A stretch of DNA of 64,000 bases from JBIIJL01 sp044233795. Its GTDB lineage: Bacteria > Pseudomonadota > Gammaproteobacteria > Legionellales > Legionellaceae. The stretch is from the NCBI GenBank assembly GCA_044233795.1, contig JBIIJL010000002.1:1-64000 (forward strand), read 5' to 3'. Positions within the stretch are counted from its first letter, which is position 1, and the number at the start of each line of letters is the position of its first letter. Made by a program: the position numbers and the translations under genes. The notes below the pieces were generated by a model. The model was not told the DNA's origin. It ran no database searches and saw only the letters and a program-made list of their open reading frames with translations. Shown one piece after another: positions 7,654 through 17,471 of this stretch.

Positions 7654-9936
7654 TTATTTCCCTGCCCTGATTAAACCACCCAGCCCAAGATCTTCGATGG
7701 TTTTTTGTAAGTACAGGCGAATTTCAGCAGGATGCTCGAGTTCCAGTACATCAGAGAGTGCTTTTCGAGCAAGTGCTATGGTCATGCTACGAACAACCCA
7801 CTTAATGCGTGGCAGGCTTGATGAGTTCATGCTTAGGGTATCAAAGCCTATGGCAAGTAATAAAATGACGGCAAGTGGATCGCTTGCCATCTCCCCGCAG
7901 ATGCTCACCTCTACCCCTTGGGCGTGTCCTCCTTCTACTACTTTGATCAATGCTCGAATCATGGCAGGGTGTAGTGCATCATAAAGGCCTGCTACTCGAG
8001 CATTGTTTCTGTCAACTGCTAGAAGGTATTGGGTAAGATCATTGCTACCCACAGATAGAAAATCAACGCGTTTGGCTAGTTCTCGTGCCTGATAGATAGC
8101 TGCGGGCACTTCAATCATGACACCGAGTTGCGGTTTAACGATGTCACAACCTTCTTCAATGAGCTCAGCATAGGCCTTGTCGATGAGATAAACCGCTTCG
8201 TCTACTTCACTTAAGGACGTTATCATCGGCAGCATGATTCGCAAGTTATTTAGCTCTTGATTGGCACGCATCATTGCGCGTATTTGGAGCAAAAATACTT
8301 CCGGGTGATCAAGCGTGACGCGAATGCCCCGCCATCCTAGGCAAGGATTTTCTTCCTCAACGGGGAAATAGGGTAAAACTTTATCGCCACCAATGTCTAA
8401 TGTGCGCATCGTGACACTTCGTGGTGCAAATGCTTTGAGTATTTGGCGGTAAATGATGTGCTGCTCATCTTCAGAGGGAAAGCGATCACGGCTCATGAAA
8501 GGAATTTCAGAGCGATAAAGCCCAACCCCTTCAGCGCCCACACTCATGGAACGTCCTGCATCCATGGCAAGGCCCGTATTGACTTGAAGCGATACACGAT
8601 AGCCATCGGCTGTTTCTGCAGGTTTGTCTCTTAAGCTTTCCAAGCTCTGATTGAGTTGGTCTTCTTCTTGCATCAAGAGTTTATATTCTGCTACCAATGC
8701 TTTTGGTGGGGAAATAAACACATGACCATAATATCCATCAACAATGATAGCTCGTCGAGACAAATATTCAATTTTAAGTCCCCGCACACCCATCACTGTT
8801 GGGACACCCAAAGCACGGGCGAGAATAGCTACATGTGAATTGTTCGCACCCTTCGCTGATACGACGCCAGCAAGCTGCCCTTCAGGGACTTCAGCTAAGG
8901 CTGCGGCTGTAATTTCATCACCGATAAGGATAGTGCGCTTGGGGTAGTCTATTTCCTCAAGCAAAGAAGACTGTAATTGGGCGAGGACTCTGCGACCAAT
9001 ATCGCGAAAATCACTGGCTCGTTCGCGTAGATAATCATCTTTCATGTTCTCAAATTGCAGGACATGGCGTTTGATGACTGAGGCAAGAGCGGCTTCTGCA
9101 GAGAGTTGTTCGCCTCTAATTTCCTGTTCAACCTCCATCCCCAAACTATTTTTGTCAAGAATGTGCAAATAAACATCAAAAAGAGCATGCTCTTCTTCTT
9201 CAATATGGGTTTTCATGCGACGCCCTAATCGTCGCATATCATCTCGCGCGGTATTCAGTGCTTCATGGAATAGCGCGACTTCTTCTTCGATATCTTCAGC
9301 AATCTGGCGCGGAACGGCATCAATATCTGCTGGTGGGTAAACGACGACACCAGTACCCATGGCGACACCTGGTACACTGCCAATGCCTGTCAAAGCGATT
9401 TGTACGATATCGTGACCACCGGTTGGGTTAGGTTGGGTTAGATTGGCCAATTCGCCTGTAGCCTCAGCATGTGCAATGATGCCCCCCAATTGTGCGGCTA
9501 AGGTAATTAAAAATGCTTCTTCTGCATCATCAAAACAACGTTCTTCAATTTGTTGTACAGTAAGAACGCCATAGAGTTTTCGGTGTTGGATAATTGGTAC
9601 ACCGAGAAAAGCTTTAAGCTTGTCCTCTCCTAACAAGGCGTTGTGATAAAAATCGGGATGAGCTGGAGCATTGTTGATGTTGATGGGTTCTTCGCGGCGC
9701 CCCACAAGGCCAATTAAACCGCTATCGAGTCCAATGCGCACCCGAGATTCTGCTTCTTTGTTCAAACCATTGGTGGCAATGAGTACATATTCAGCATGCT
9801 TGTCGTCAATGAGGTAGACTGAAACAGCCTCGGCAGCGACAGCTTCGCGAACGTGATCAACCAGTGTTGCAAGAGCATCTGTTAGATAGCTTGCGGTTGT
9901 GACATCTTGAACGATTCGTTTTAATATCTTTAGCAT
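7654..9936 (-). CDS. ptsP: Phosphoenolpyruvate-protein phosphotransferase PtsP (nitrogen-PTS Enzyme I)
   Basis: 760 residues. An N-terminal GAF sensor domain (~1-160) precedes the Enzyme I body. The phospho-histidine is in GANNSHVAILARALG, the PEP-binding barrel contains GVMIEVPAAI and VGSNDLTQY, and the active-site Cys region is VSICGEMASDP. It takes phosphate from PEP and passes it to NPr/EIIA-Ntr in a regulatory relay, not sugar transport. It starts 15 bases after rppH and precedes lgt. A GGTTGGGTTAGGTTGGGTTA direct repeat at ~9421-9440 encodes the linker between the GAF and EI domains. Confidence 0.96.
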   Translation of the reverse strand: MLKILKRIVQDVTTASYLTDALATLVDHVREAVAAEAVSVYLIDDKHAEYVLIATNGLNKEAESRVRIGLDSGLIGLVGRREEPININNAPAHPDFYHNALLGEDKLKAFLGVPIIQHRKLYGVLTVQQIEERCFDDAEEAFLITLAAQLGGIIAHAEATGELANLTQPNPTGGHDIVQIALTGIGSVPGVAMGTGVVVYPPADIDAVPRQIAEDIEEEVALFHEALNTARDDMRRLGRRMKTHIEEEEHALFDVYLHILDKNSLGMEVEQEIRGEQLSAEAALASVIKRHVLQFENMKDDYLRERASDFRDIGRRVLAQLQSSLLEEIDYPKRTILIGDEITAAALAEVPEGQLAGVVSAKGANNSHVAILARALGVPTVMGVRGLKIEYLSRRAIIVDGYYGHVFISPPKALVAEYKLLMQEEDQLNQSLESLRDKPAETADGYRVSLQVNTGLAMDAGRSMSVGAEGVGLYRSEIPFMSRDRFPSEDEQHIIYRQILKAFAPRSVTMRTLDIGGDKVLPYFPVEEENPCLGWRGIRVTLDHPEVFLLQIRAMMRANQELNNLRIMLPMITSLSEVDEAVYLIDKAYAELIEEGCDIVKPQLGVMIEVPAAIYQARELAKRVDFLSVGSNDLTQYLLAVDRNNARVAGLYDALHPAMIRALIKVVEGGHAQGVEVSICGEMASDPLAVILLLAIGFDTLSMNSSSLPRIKWVVRSMTIALARKALSDVLELEHPAEIRLYLQKTIEDLGLGGLIRAGK

Positions 9937-9951
9937 GTAGATCGTATGTAT

Positions 9952-10476
9952 TTATCGACCATGATGACCTCTTTTTTTGTGCCACCCCATAGGTGCACGG
10001 CGTTTTTTTAAGAATTGATCAAGCTCTTTTAAGGCTTGTGCATACACTTGTTTTTTAAAAAAAATGACTTGGTTTTGAGGTTCGTCGTAATCTATCCAAC
10101 GCCAACTATCAAATTCAGGTGAGTCACAAAGATCAAGTCTGACCTTTTGTTCGCTGGCAACGAGCTTTAACAGAAACCATTTTTGCTTTTGACCGATGAC
10201 TAAAGGATCGCTGCCTTGACGTAAATATTGCTTTGGGAGCTTGTATTTAAGCCAGCGTTTTGTAACGCCCAAAATTTCAATGTCTTGGCGCTCTAGGCCA
10301 ATTTCCTCGTGCAACTCACGAAACATGGCAACTTCTGCCGTTTCACCAGTGTGAAGTCCCCCTTGAGGAAATTGCCAAGCGTCATGACCGTGTCGCCTGC
10401 CCCAAAATACCCGACCAGAATTGTTGACTAAAACAATCCCAACGTTCAACCGGTAGCCGGCTTTGTCAATTACCAT
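9952..10476 (-). CDS. rppH: RNA pyrophosphohydrolase
   Basis: 174 residues from MVIDKAGYRLNVGIVLVN, which matches the E. coli RppH start. An in-frame extension of 29 residues upstream has no family counterpart. The Nudix box GGLHTGETAEVAMFRELHEEIGL has the conserved G, E and REL.EE.G pattern. Further family marks are WQFPQGG, KRWLKYKLPK and GQKQKWFLL. It removes pyrophosphate from the 5' end of mRNA and so triggers RNase E decay. First gene of the rppH-ptsP-lgt-thyA operon and divergent from ansA. Confidence 0.95.
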   Translation of the reverse strand: MVIDKAGYRLNVGIVLVNNSGRVFWGRRHGHDAWQFPQGGLHTGETAEVAMFRELHEEIGLERQDIEILGVTKRWLKYKLPKQYLRQGSDPLVIGQKQKWFLLKLVASEQKVRLDLCDSPEFDSWRWIDYDEPQNQVIFFKKQVYAQALKELDQFLKKRRAPMGWHKKRGHHGR

Positions 10477-10658
10477 GATTTTATTGCTTACACCAACGCA
10501 GTTATCTGTTGATTTTTTCACAAAATACAAGACTTTGGCAATTAAAACTCTAGTCATTTGCAATATAAATTCAAAGGCTTGGTTTCGTTTCTTGCTTTTT
10601 CTTCACTAGAACGGTTTTAATGTCGTCAATCTTCATCAAATGCATAGGTCATCATGAT

Positions 10659-11672
10659 ATGAACAAGCGCATCCTCATTATCAATACTGGTGGTACGATA
10701 AGTTGCATCAAGACAAAATATGGATATACCCCACAGCCCGGGTATGTTGCTAAAGCTTTGGCTGATATCCCTGCATTATCGCATCAAGACATGCCAGATT
10801 ATGTTATCAAGGAATATGATCCCTTGCTTGATTCATCTAACATGACAGTGAATCATTGGAATCAAATCGCACAAGACATCGCCAGTGAGTATCAGAATTA
10901 TGATGGATTTGTCGTTTTTCATGGCACTGATACTATGGCCTATACTGCTTCAGCATTATCTTTTATGCTCGAAAATCTGAGCAAGCCCGTAATTTTTACA
11001 GGTTCTCAAATTCCTTTGTCAGAGGTTCGAAATGATGCTGTTGAAAACGTTATTACTTCATTTTGGCTTGCTGCACATGAACCTATCAACGAAGTGTGTG
11101 TTTATTTTAATCAAAACCTGTTGCGTGGTAATCGAGCTGAGAAAGTGAGTGCTCAGCAATTTAATGCTTTTGACTCCCCTAATTTTCCTCATTTGGCAAA
11201 TATAGGAATATCCATTGAGTTACATCAGCATCTATTGCTTAAGCCCAAGAAACAAGCGTTTTATTTGCAAACCATTACGCCTCATTTTATTGCCAATTTT
11301 AGGTTATTCCCTGGATGTGCCTCAGAGGTATTGGCCTATATTTTACAACAGCCTTTGGCTGGTTTGGTGTTAGAAACTTATGGTGCTGGAAATGCGCAAA
11401 ACAATGATCCAGCATTCTTAATGCTTTTAGAAGATGCCGTAAAGCGCGGCGTTGTTATTGTTAATTGTTCGCAATGCCAGCATGGACGGGTAGAAATGAA
11501 CCAATACGCGACAGGTTTCACATTAAAAAAAGCAGGGCTAATCAGTGGGTTCGATATGACACCTGAAGCTGCACATTGTAAGCTTATGTATTTATTAAGT
11601 AAGTATCAGGATGTAGATAAGGTCAAAGCTCTTATGGAAACAGAGCTCTGTGGCGAGTTAAATGTTTTGTAG
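10659..11672 (+). CDS. ansA: L-asparaginase, type I (cytoplasmic)
   Basis: 337 residues from MNKRILIINTGGTIS, close to the length of E. coli AnsA. A Met 13 codons upstream (base 10620) is possible but lies outside the family alignment. It hydrolyses asparagine to aspartate and ammonia. Two catalytic threonine motifs are present, TGGTI near residue 10 and HGTDTMAYTASAL near residue 90, plus FTGSQIPLSEVRNDA. No signal peptide, consistent with the cytoplasmic type I enzyme. Divergent from rppH; convergent with the unrecognised gene at 11686, only 13 bases apart. Confidence 0.92.
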   Translation: MNKRILIINTGGTISCIKTKYGYTPQPGYVAKALADIPALSHQDMPDYVIKEYDPLLDSSNMTVNHWNQIAQDIASEYQNYDGFVVFHGTDTMAYTASALSFMLENLSKPVIFTGSQIPLSEVRNDAVENVITSFWLAAHEPINEVCVYFNQNLLRGNRAEKVSAQQFNAFDSPNFPHLANIGISIELHQHLLLKPKKQAFYLQTITPHFIANFRLFPGCASEVLAYILQQPLAGLVLETYGAGNAQNNDPAFLMLLEDAVKRGVVIVNCSQCQHGRVEMNQYATGFTLKKAGLISGFDMTPEAAHCKLMYLLSKYQDVDKVKALMETELCGELNVL

Positions 11673-11685
11673 ATGGCGGTTACGT

Positions 11686-12786
11686 CTATTCCTTCCTCGA
11701 CTTTGGCTTTCTGGGTTTTTTGTCTGCATTAGGCTCATCCTGTGCGGCGGGTTGGAACATAGACATAGGGCTAACAAGCCCAGGTTGTGGGCTTGCTCTT
11801 AAAGGTATGTCGATTGAGTGCGAAGGGACACTCTCTGAGGCCGTTAAAGTTGAAGGGAAGGTAGCTGCTGCCTCACCCTCAGCTAAAGGATCTGATGAGG
11901 CTACCTCTGCTTTGTGTTGGGAAACCAGAGGTGCCATGAGTGAAGATACCCCGCTGGGTTTTCTCAGGGCTTGTCTGGAGAGTTCAGCAGCTTCTATGGC
12001 GCTTTTAGCTTGTTGCATGCAGGTATTTAAAAAACCATGGCTTGGACCTAATACCGGTATTTTAAATTCAAGCTGTTTTCCTAGAGTGATTGATGGATCA
12101 TGTTTTCTGCATAACTCTTGATTGTTAAGGATTACCTTGTCAATCATTTCGATAACAATTACATATTGACACTCGCTGAGGTTGGGTAGGGCTTGATTAA
12201 GCCAGGACAGTTTTTTTTCACATTCTTCACGAGCATCCTGGACTATTTTCCCCTTTTCTAAGCTCAACTCTGACGGGGTGAATAAAAGTGTTTTTTTAGC
12301 CATGCGCGCAACTACAGACTCAAAATGTGCATCAGCTACTTTTTTTGTGTCATAAAGTGCTAGGTAATAGTAGAAAGTGAATGAGGGATCAGCCGAATCT
12401 TTGATATTGAGTAGTCTAAGCTTATCAATTGTTGTATAAACTTCACTTAGCAATGCCACAACACTGTGCATTTCAGGACCAAACGTTCCCTCATTGAGTT
12501 TTCTTGCATCACTTGCCTCTCGAGCTTGATATCGAGAACTGTCTACAAGTGTTGTGAGCGCAGTGTATGTTCGAGAGTCATCAGTATCGTCTGTAAATGT
12601 CTGCAATGCTTTCAATAGATTTTCAAGAATTTCGCGTTTTGAAGCAGATAGCTCAAGATCTCGCCCAAACCCAATTTTCGATAGCATAGTGTTAGTTAAT
12701 GATTGATCAGCTGCGGTGGAGCGTTCGCTGATGACTCGTAGATAGTCAGGGAGAAGTTCTTGGCAAACTTTAAGAAAAATGGTCAT
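11686..12786 (-). CDS. Unrecognised 366-residue helical protein with basic tail
   Basis: I do not recognise a family. The first ~290 residues look alpha-helical (LLKALQTFTDD, LSEVYTTIDKLRLL). The last ~75 are low-complexity, rich in Ser, Pro and Ala, and end in the charged tail DKKPRKPKSRKE. There is no signal peptide and no membrane helix. It lies alone between ansA (convergent) and glmU (divergent, 148 bases), which places an accessory gene between two core genes. The size, helical body and disordered charged C-terminus fit many Dot/Icm substrates, but this is inference only. It could also be an ordinary lineage-specific cytoplasmic protein. Confidence 0.7.
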   Translation of the reverse strand: MTIFLKVCQELLPDYLRVISERSTAADQSLTNTMLSKIGFGRDLELSASKREILENLLKALQTFTDDTDDSRTYTALTTLVDSSRYQAREASDARKLNEGTFGPEMHSVVALLSEVYTTIDKLRLLNIKDSADPSFTFYYYLALYDTKKVADAHFESVVARMAKKTLLFTPSELSLEKGKIVQDAREECEKKLSWLNQALPNLSECQYVIVIEMIDKVILNNQELCRKHDPSITLGKQLEFKIPVLGPSHGFLNTCMQQAKSAIEAAELSRQALRKPSGVSSLMAPLVSQHKAEVASSDPLAEGEAAATFPSTLTASESVPSHSIDIPLRASPQPGLVSPMSMFQPAAQDEPNADKKPRKPKSRKE

Positions 12787-12934
12787 GGCACTATTCCTCA
12801 GATCAATTTTTTTTTATCATATCAATAAATGATGTGATTGCAATATCAACACACACTGGCTATATCATTTTCAGATTACAAATAAAGCGTGCCATACTTT
12901 TTGGCAGCATAACAACAAGGAACAACGAATCGTT

Positions 12935-14320
12935 ATGTCTTTACATATTGTTATTTTGGCTGCAGGCCAAGGCAAACGCATGAACTCTAATACACCAAAG
13001 CCTTTATTTAAACTTGGTGGTAAAGAAATGCTCAGGCGTGTGGTAGAAACGGCGCAAAAGTTTAAGCCAGAAGCAATTCATGTGGTGGTTGGTTATCAGT
13101 ATCGAGAAATTGAAACGGCCTTGTCAACTTTACCAGTGAACTGGGTAATGCAGTCTGAGCGCTTAGGTACAGGACATGCTCTTCTTCAAGCCTTACCGAA
13201 TATTCCTCAAACCAGTCAAGTGCTGGTTTTATCTGCAGATGTTCCGTTGATCGCGGTGGATACGTTATCAGCCTTAATCAAGCAGGCGAGCGAAGCTGTT
13301 GAAAAAACCATGCCTTTGGTTTTGCTCGTAGCAAAAGTCCCTGATCCTAAAGGGTTTGGCCGTATCTTGCGCGATGACAACGGTCAAGTTATTTCTATCA
13401 TAGAAGAAAAAGATGCAGATGAAAAACTTCGGCAGTGCAATGAAATATACAGTGGGATTTGTATTGCTCAGGCCCGCGATTTTATGCGTTGGCTGCCACA
13501 AGTTGGGTCAGACAATGCTCAAGGTGAGTATTATCTAACGCAGGTGATAGCGCTGGCTGCTACTGAGGGTTTGCCGGTGGTCGCCATATCTGCTGTAGAT
13601 CCCTTTGAAGTTTTGGGCGTCAATGACCGATTGCAATTAGGGCAACTTGAGCGACATTTGCAATATTCTCTTGCCAAGGAGCTCATGATCCAAGGGGTCT
13701 CAATCGCTGATCCACTAAGGATTGATATACGTGGTGAGCTTTGTTGTGGTAAAGATGTCTTTATCGACATCAACTGTATATTTTCGGGCAGCGTTGTGAT
13801 TGGTGATGAATGTATCATTGGTGCAAATGTTAGTTTAAATCATGTGACATTGGGCAAAGGTGTTCAAGTTTTATCTAATAGTGTTTTAGAGCACTGTAAT
13901 ATAGGAGACGAATGTGCCATTGGTCCTTTCGCCAGGCTACGGCCTGGTACAGAGTTAGCTCAAGGGTGCAAAATTGGAAATTTTGTTGAAACAAAGAATG
14001 CCAAACTAGCAAACAATAGCAAAGCCAGCCACTTAAGTTACTTAGGTGATGTGATGGTTGGTAAAGACGTAAATATTGGGGCAGGGACTATCACTTGTAA
14101 TTATGATGGTGTAAACAAATACCAGACAGTGATAGGTGATGGGGTATTCATTGGTTCAGATTCTCAATTGATAGCGCCGGTCGTTATTGGCGATAATGCA
14201 ACTATTGGTGCTGGAAGTACGATATGTAAAGATGTGCCCGCAGGCGAGCTTACTTTGACTGAAGCTAAGCAAAAAACAATTTATGGATGGCAAAGACCCA
14301 AAAAGGACAAGTCTCAATGA
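12935..14320 (+). CDS. glmU: Bifunctional UDP-N-acetylglucosamine pyrophosphorylase / glucosamine-1-phosphate acetyltransferase
   Basis: 461 residues. The N-terminal uridylyltransferase domain shows LAAGQGKRM (~8-16), LGTGHAL and SADVPLI. The C-terminal left-handed beta-helix acetyltransferase domain shows GPFARLRPGTEL, KASHLSYLGD (with the catalytic His) and NIGAGTITCNYDG. It makes UDP-GlcNAc for peptidoglycan and lipid A, linking it to lpxD in this window. Start ATG follows CAAGGAACAACG. No glmS is adjacent. Confidence 0.97.
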   Translation: MSLHIVILAAGQGKRMNSNTPKPLFKLGGKEMLRRVVETAQKFKPEAIHVVVGYQYREIETALSTLPVNWVMQSERLGTGHALLQALPNIPQTSQVLVLSADVPLIAVDTLSALIKQASEAVEKTMPLVLLVAKVPDPKGFGRILRDDNGQVISIIEEKDADEKLRQCNEIYSGICIAQARDFMRWLPQVGSDNAQGEYYLTQVIALAATEGLPVVAISAVDPFEVLGVNDRLQLGQLERHLQYSLAKELMIQGVSIADPLRIDIRGELCCGKDVFIDINCIFSGSVVIGDECIIGANVSLNHVTLGKGVQVLSNSVLEHCNIGDECAIGPFARLRPGTELAQGCKIGNFVETKNAKLANNSKASHLSYLGDVMVGKDVNIGAGTITCNYDGVNKYQTVIGDGVFIGSDSQLIAPVVIGDNATIGAGSTICKDVPAGELTLTEAKQKTIYGWQRPKKDKSQ

Positions 14321-14622
14321 TCTATCATTATTGAGCAGGACCACCGATTTGTGAATCACCAACGGGATGAGAGGGGTTAAGGCATTTCACTCCGCTGAAG
14401 CTACCTTGACAGGAATTGAATTGCATCATATGTTGCAAAAAAATCAGCACACCCAATCAAGCAACATGACTATTTTCGAACAATTCTACAGTCTTGCAGC
14501 ATAAGTTTGTCCAAAATAAAACTGACCATCGTTCGTGAAATCATTTGAGACACAGCCTTACTGTGTTTATATTGAATTTTTTATGATACTATTGTCGAAT
14601 ATTCGGTCACGAAAGGTTAATC
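14321..14622. other. Intergenic gap between glmU and FAD protein gene
   Basis: 302 bases with no coding potential that I trust. The last 60 bases are AT-rich (TTTATATTGAATTTTTTATGATACTATTG) and probably hold the promoter of the gene at 14623, whose ribosome site is GAAAGG. No hairpin terminator is evident after glmU. Confidence 0.5.
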
Positions 14623-16581
14623 ATGGTCTCTACAGTTGTAATTGTTGGGGGTGGGCCCATAGGCCTTGCTCAAGCCTGGGGTATTAAAAAATTAAATCCA
14701 GCACTTGATGTGGTTGTCTTGGAAAAGTATGAGCAATATCAGCGTAAACATACGCTAATGATGCAACATAAAAAATTAGAATATTTAATGCAAGTAACAG
14801 GAGCTTTAGAAAATTCATCATTATTAGCTCTTTTGCATCAACTTCAAAAGGATCCTCATATTCGAACGACCTCCTTAGAGGAGGTATTTAAATCAGTTGC
14901 CATGGACAGTGGGGTTAAAATAATCCATGAAGAAATAAAAGCCGAGACTATTGATGAGCAATTATTTGAACGCTTTTCAGATGCTTGTTTAATCATCGGT
15001 GCGGATGGTACTCATAGCGTTATTAGTCACACCTTATTTCCTCAAGGGAACCAAGTTAAGCATGAATTTGATTACGTGTTGCAATTACGCTATGAAATGA
15101 ATGGTGAAGAAAAAGCCGAGTCCATCAGTTCATTGGATTTTTATCAAAGCATGGCACGCCAGGGATTGGTTGCTAACGAATATGTTGGACATTTTGAGGA
15201 TGGCAAAACTCCGGTAACCTTGCAGATGATGATTTCAAAACAGGATTTTGAAGCCCTACGGGAGGCGACATCCAAAAATCCATTAAAGCCTTTTGCAGCT
15301 GCGAGTAATGAAAGGCTTGAACAGCACCGCCTCGTTGATCTTCCTGAAAAACTGAGTAAATTTATAAGTGATTACCTGACGGCTAAACTTAAATCCTGCC
15401 AGCAAAGAATGGATTCTATCGATCGAGAATCCATTCGTGTGAGCGTGAACGAGGCGCCAGCAACCCACGCCAAACAAGTGTTTTATTTTCCACCGCGACA
15501 TGAGAATGTAGCTGTTACTCTCGCAGGAGATGCGGGTTTGGGACTTTCCTACTTTAAAGGATTAAATGCAGGCCTTGAGTCCACGGCAAGATTTTTAGCA
15601 GATTTGAAGCCTGTTCTTCAAGATGGTCTTAAAAATAAACAGGAACTGACGAAAGCCCTCCAGTCTTATCAAACTTGGTTTGTAGAGGATTACTCACCCA
15701 AAAAAGTAAGAGAAGTATCTGAATATAGTACATGGAGAATAAGAAGTGCTATGAGAGCGTTCGAAATAGCCCGGTATTTTAAAAATGCATCCGTGGGGGA
15801 CGATTCTTTTGATAAAACATCCATTGTTAAAGCCTATTTTGATTTGCTAGCTCAAAATCCATCCGCAGACTTTAGAAAGGGAAATGAATTACACCTTTTT
15901 CCTCATCGTGGTTATGATCCAGTTAAACTAGGACAATGGGAATATATACCTATACAACATACGCTCAGAAAAATAGCTAAAATTTTTGTCGATTACTTTA
16001 AACCCTATAAGTCCAGCTTTCAATTTCGACAAGACATGAAGCAACCGCTCGTTGGGCTGGCTAATGTAGGCAATGGAACAGCCAAATTGATCATGGGTAT
16101 TTTGAAATTAGATGGTTGGCGTCTTCTCGATGGTCTCTTTAACCTCGGGAGGGGGCTCATAGAGATCATATTGACTCCCTTGGCTTGGTTCATAAAGCCC
16201 ATGACTCGAGGGATTGCTACGCTTATACGTGGGAATATCAGCATAGAAAAAAACAAAGGAATTCAGAAGCTAGCACATACTGGCCAGGACTATTTACATA
16301 GTATCAGTCAAGATGCCGAGGACATTTCTTCACCAAATAAAGTATATGCTCTGCTGGCACTCTCTGAAGATATACATCGTAAATTTGATAAAGCAAAAAG
16401 AAGAGGTCAAAATACCCAATTGGAATTGGAAGAGCACGCACGATACAGTGAGGTAAAAACATCCAGTAAACTCACTCAAACCGTGCTAAGAAATTATTTC
16501 TCGCTCTTTTATACGCCCAAAGAAACGCCTTCAATGACAGACCGTGAGCAATGTGATCTCAATACAGGAGTTATTTCTTGA
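14623..16581 (+). CDS. FAD-dependent monooxygenase-like protein with hydrophobic C-terminal module
   Basis: 652 residues. The N-terminal ~370 form a flavin monooxygenase/PHBH-type fold: GGGPIG (9-14) in the dinucleotide fold, VVVLEK at its second strand, IGADG (125-129) and LAGDAGLGLSYFKGLNAG (~300-317) for the FAD ribityl/phosphate site. Residues ~470-540 are a Gly-rich, hydrophobic stretch (GLANVGNGTAKLIMGIL, GLIEIILTPLAWFIKP) that could lie on or in a membrane, followed by a charged helical tail. The domain arrangement loosely recalls eukaryotic MICAL oxidases and C-terminal membrane modules of some Legionella proteins, but neither is established here. Monocistronic. The substrate is unknown. 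Confidence 0.75.
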   Translation: MVSTVVIVGGGPIGLAQAWGIKKLNPALDVVVLEKYEQYQRKHTLMMQHKKLEYLMQVTGALENSSLLALLHQLQKDPHIRTTSLEEVFKSVAMDSGVKIIHEEIKAETIDEQLFERFSDACLIIGADGTHSVISHTLFPQGNQVKHEFDYVLQLRYEMNGEEKAESISSLDFYQSMARQGLVANEYVGHFEDGKTPVTLQMMISKQDFEALREATSKNPLKPFAAASNERLEQHRLVDLPEKLSKFISDYLTAKLKSCQQRMDSIDRESIRVSVNEAPATHAKQVFYFPPRHENVAVTLAGDAGLGLSYFKGLNAGLESTARFLADLKPVLQDGLKNKQELTKALQSYQTWFVEDYSPKKVREVSEYSTWRIRSAMRAFEIARYFKNASVGDDSFDKTSIVKAYFDLLAQNPSADFRKGNELHLFPHRGYDPVKLGQWEYIPIQHTLRKIAKIFVDYFKPYKSSFQFRQDMKQPLVGLANVGNGTAKLIMGILKLDGWRLLDGLFNLGRGLIEIILTPLAWFIKPMTRGIATLIRGNISIEKNKGIQKLAHTGQDYLHSISQDAEDISSPNKVYALLALSEDIHRKFDKAKRRGQNTQLELEEHARYSEVKTSSKLTQTVLRNYFSLFYTPKETPSMTDREQCDLNTGVIS

Positions 16582-16729
16582 GTTGACCGTTGATTTCGAT
16601 AGCCAATTGGGTGCGTATCTTTCTTGCCAAGATGGTTAACGCGCAAATAGCCGTTGAAAGAGCTGGCAGCGCACTAAGTCTAAACGAAAGAGTGCAAAGA
16701 ACTGATGCGGGGGGATTTTGCCGCATGCG

Positions 16730-17176
16730 CTATTTTTGGCCTAGCAATTGCTGGCAGTGTTGAAGATAGCTTTGTTCATCTGGTGCGACTTGGTCACGCT
16801 GTGCTTGCCATAAACAAAATGCGAACTGCTCCATCATTAAATGCTCTACGGTGCTGAGATCCTGATATTGCGTGAGTAATTGTTGGTAAATTGAAGCTAT
16901 CCCTTGGGGACGATTCGTTTTGACTTGATCACGTATGGCTAGATGTAAACCTAGGTGCAGAAATGGGTTGGCTTGTTCAGTGTGAGAAGGGAATACCAGA
17001 TCTTCTAAAGGCGTTGTTAATTCTAAGAGGGGATGATATTCAGGATGAATGAGAATCACATCAACAAGTTGTTGTTCAAGGGGCTCAAGCAGTTGGTTTG
17101 CTCTGAATTTGGCCCAACTGGTATAAAATAATCTGCGAGTGTCTTGTATATTAGTACTATAAAACATTGTGCTCAT
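16730..17176 (-). CDS. DUF1841 family protein
   Basis: 148 residues (145 if the second Met at 17167 is used; neither has a strong ribosome site). The pattern FYSTNIQDTRRLFYTSWAKF at the start, HPEYHPLLE, and NPFLHLGLHLAIRDQVKTNRP.GI are hallmarks of this small conserved proteobacterial family of unknown function. No catalytic residues are known to me. Single gene, convergent with the FAD protein gene. Confidence 0.85.
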   Translation of the reverse strand: MSTMFYSTNIQDTRRLFYTSWAKFRANQLLEPLEQQLVDVILIHPEYHPLLELTTPLEDLVFPSHTEQANPFLHLGLHLAIRDQVKTNRPQGIASIYQQLLTQYQDLSTVEHLMMEQFAFCLWQAQRDQVAPDEQSYLQHCQQLLGQK

Positions 17177-17186
17177 AGGGCTTGGG

Positions 17187-17256
17187 TCATCTAGGGAGCA
17201 ATTCTATCGCATAGCATCAGTTGGTCACAATTGGTTTATGGAAGTTCCCTAGATGA
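17187..17256. repeat. 11-bp inverted repeat upstream of DUF1841 gene
   Basis: TCATCTAGGGA (17187-17197) and TCCCTAGATGA (17246-17256) are perfect reverse complements separated by 48 bases. They lie just upstream of the DUF1841 start in its leader, so could fold in the mRNA or bind a regulator. No T-run follows, so a terminator is unlikely. Confidence 0.5.
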
Positions 17257-17471
17257 GGGAAAGTAAAATGCACATCAATCCCAGGTAATTCAAAGTACTC
17301 GAGCCCTACAGCGCAGCTCCCACATAGCCCCTAGTACCCTAATAGCTATTTTGTTGACAAGCATGAACAATTTATGCGATATTTCTTTTGCGAGGTTGGA
17401 CTTGCTATGTGTCATTCCACTGGGTCAATTGGCGACACACCGATTGGCCCTTTCTATTGCCAGCATATTTA

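Noticed and set aside
9421..9440. GGTTGGGTTAGGTTGGGTTA direct repeat as a telomere-like or regulatory repeat
   Set aside because: Only two units, inside ptsP, encoding a linker (TQPNPT). Probably chance.
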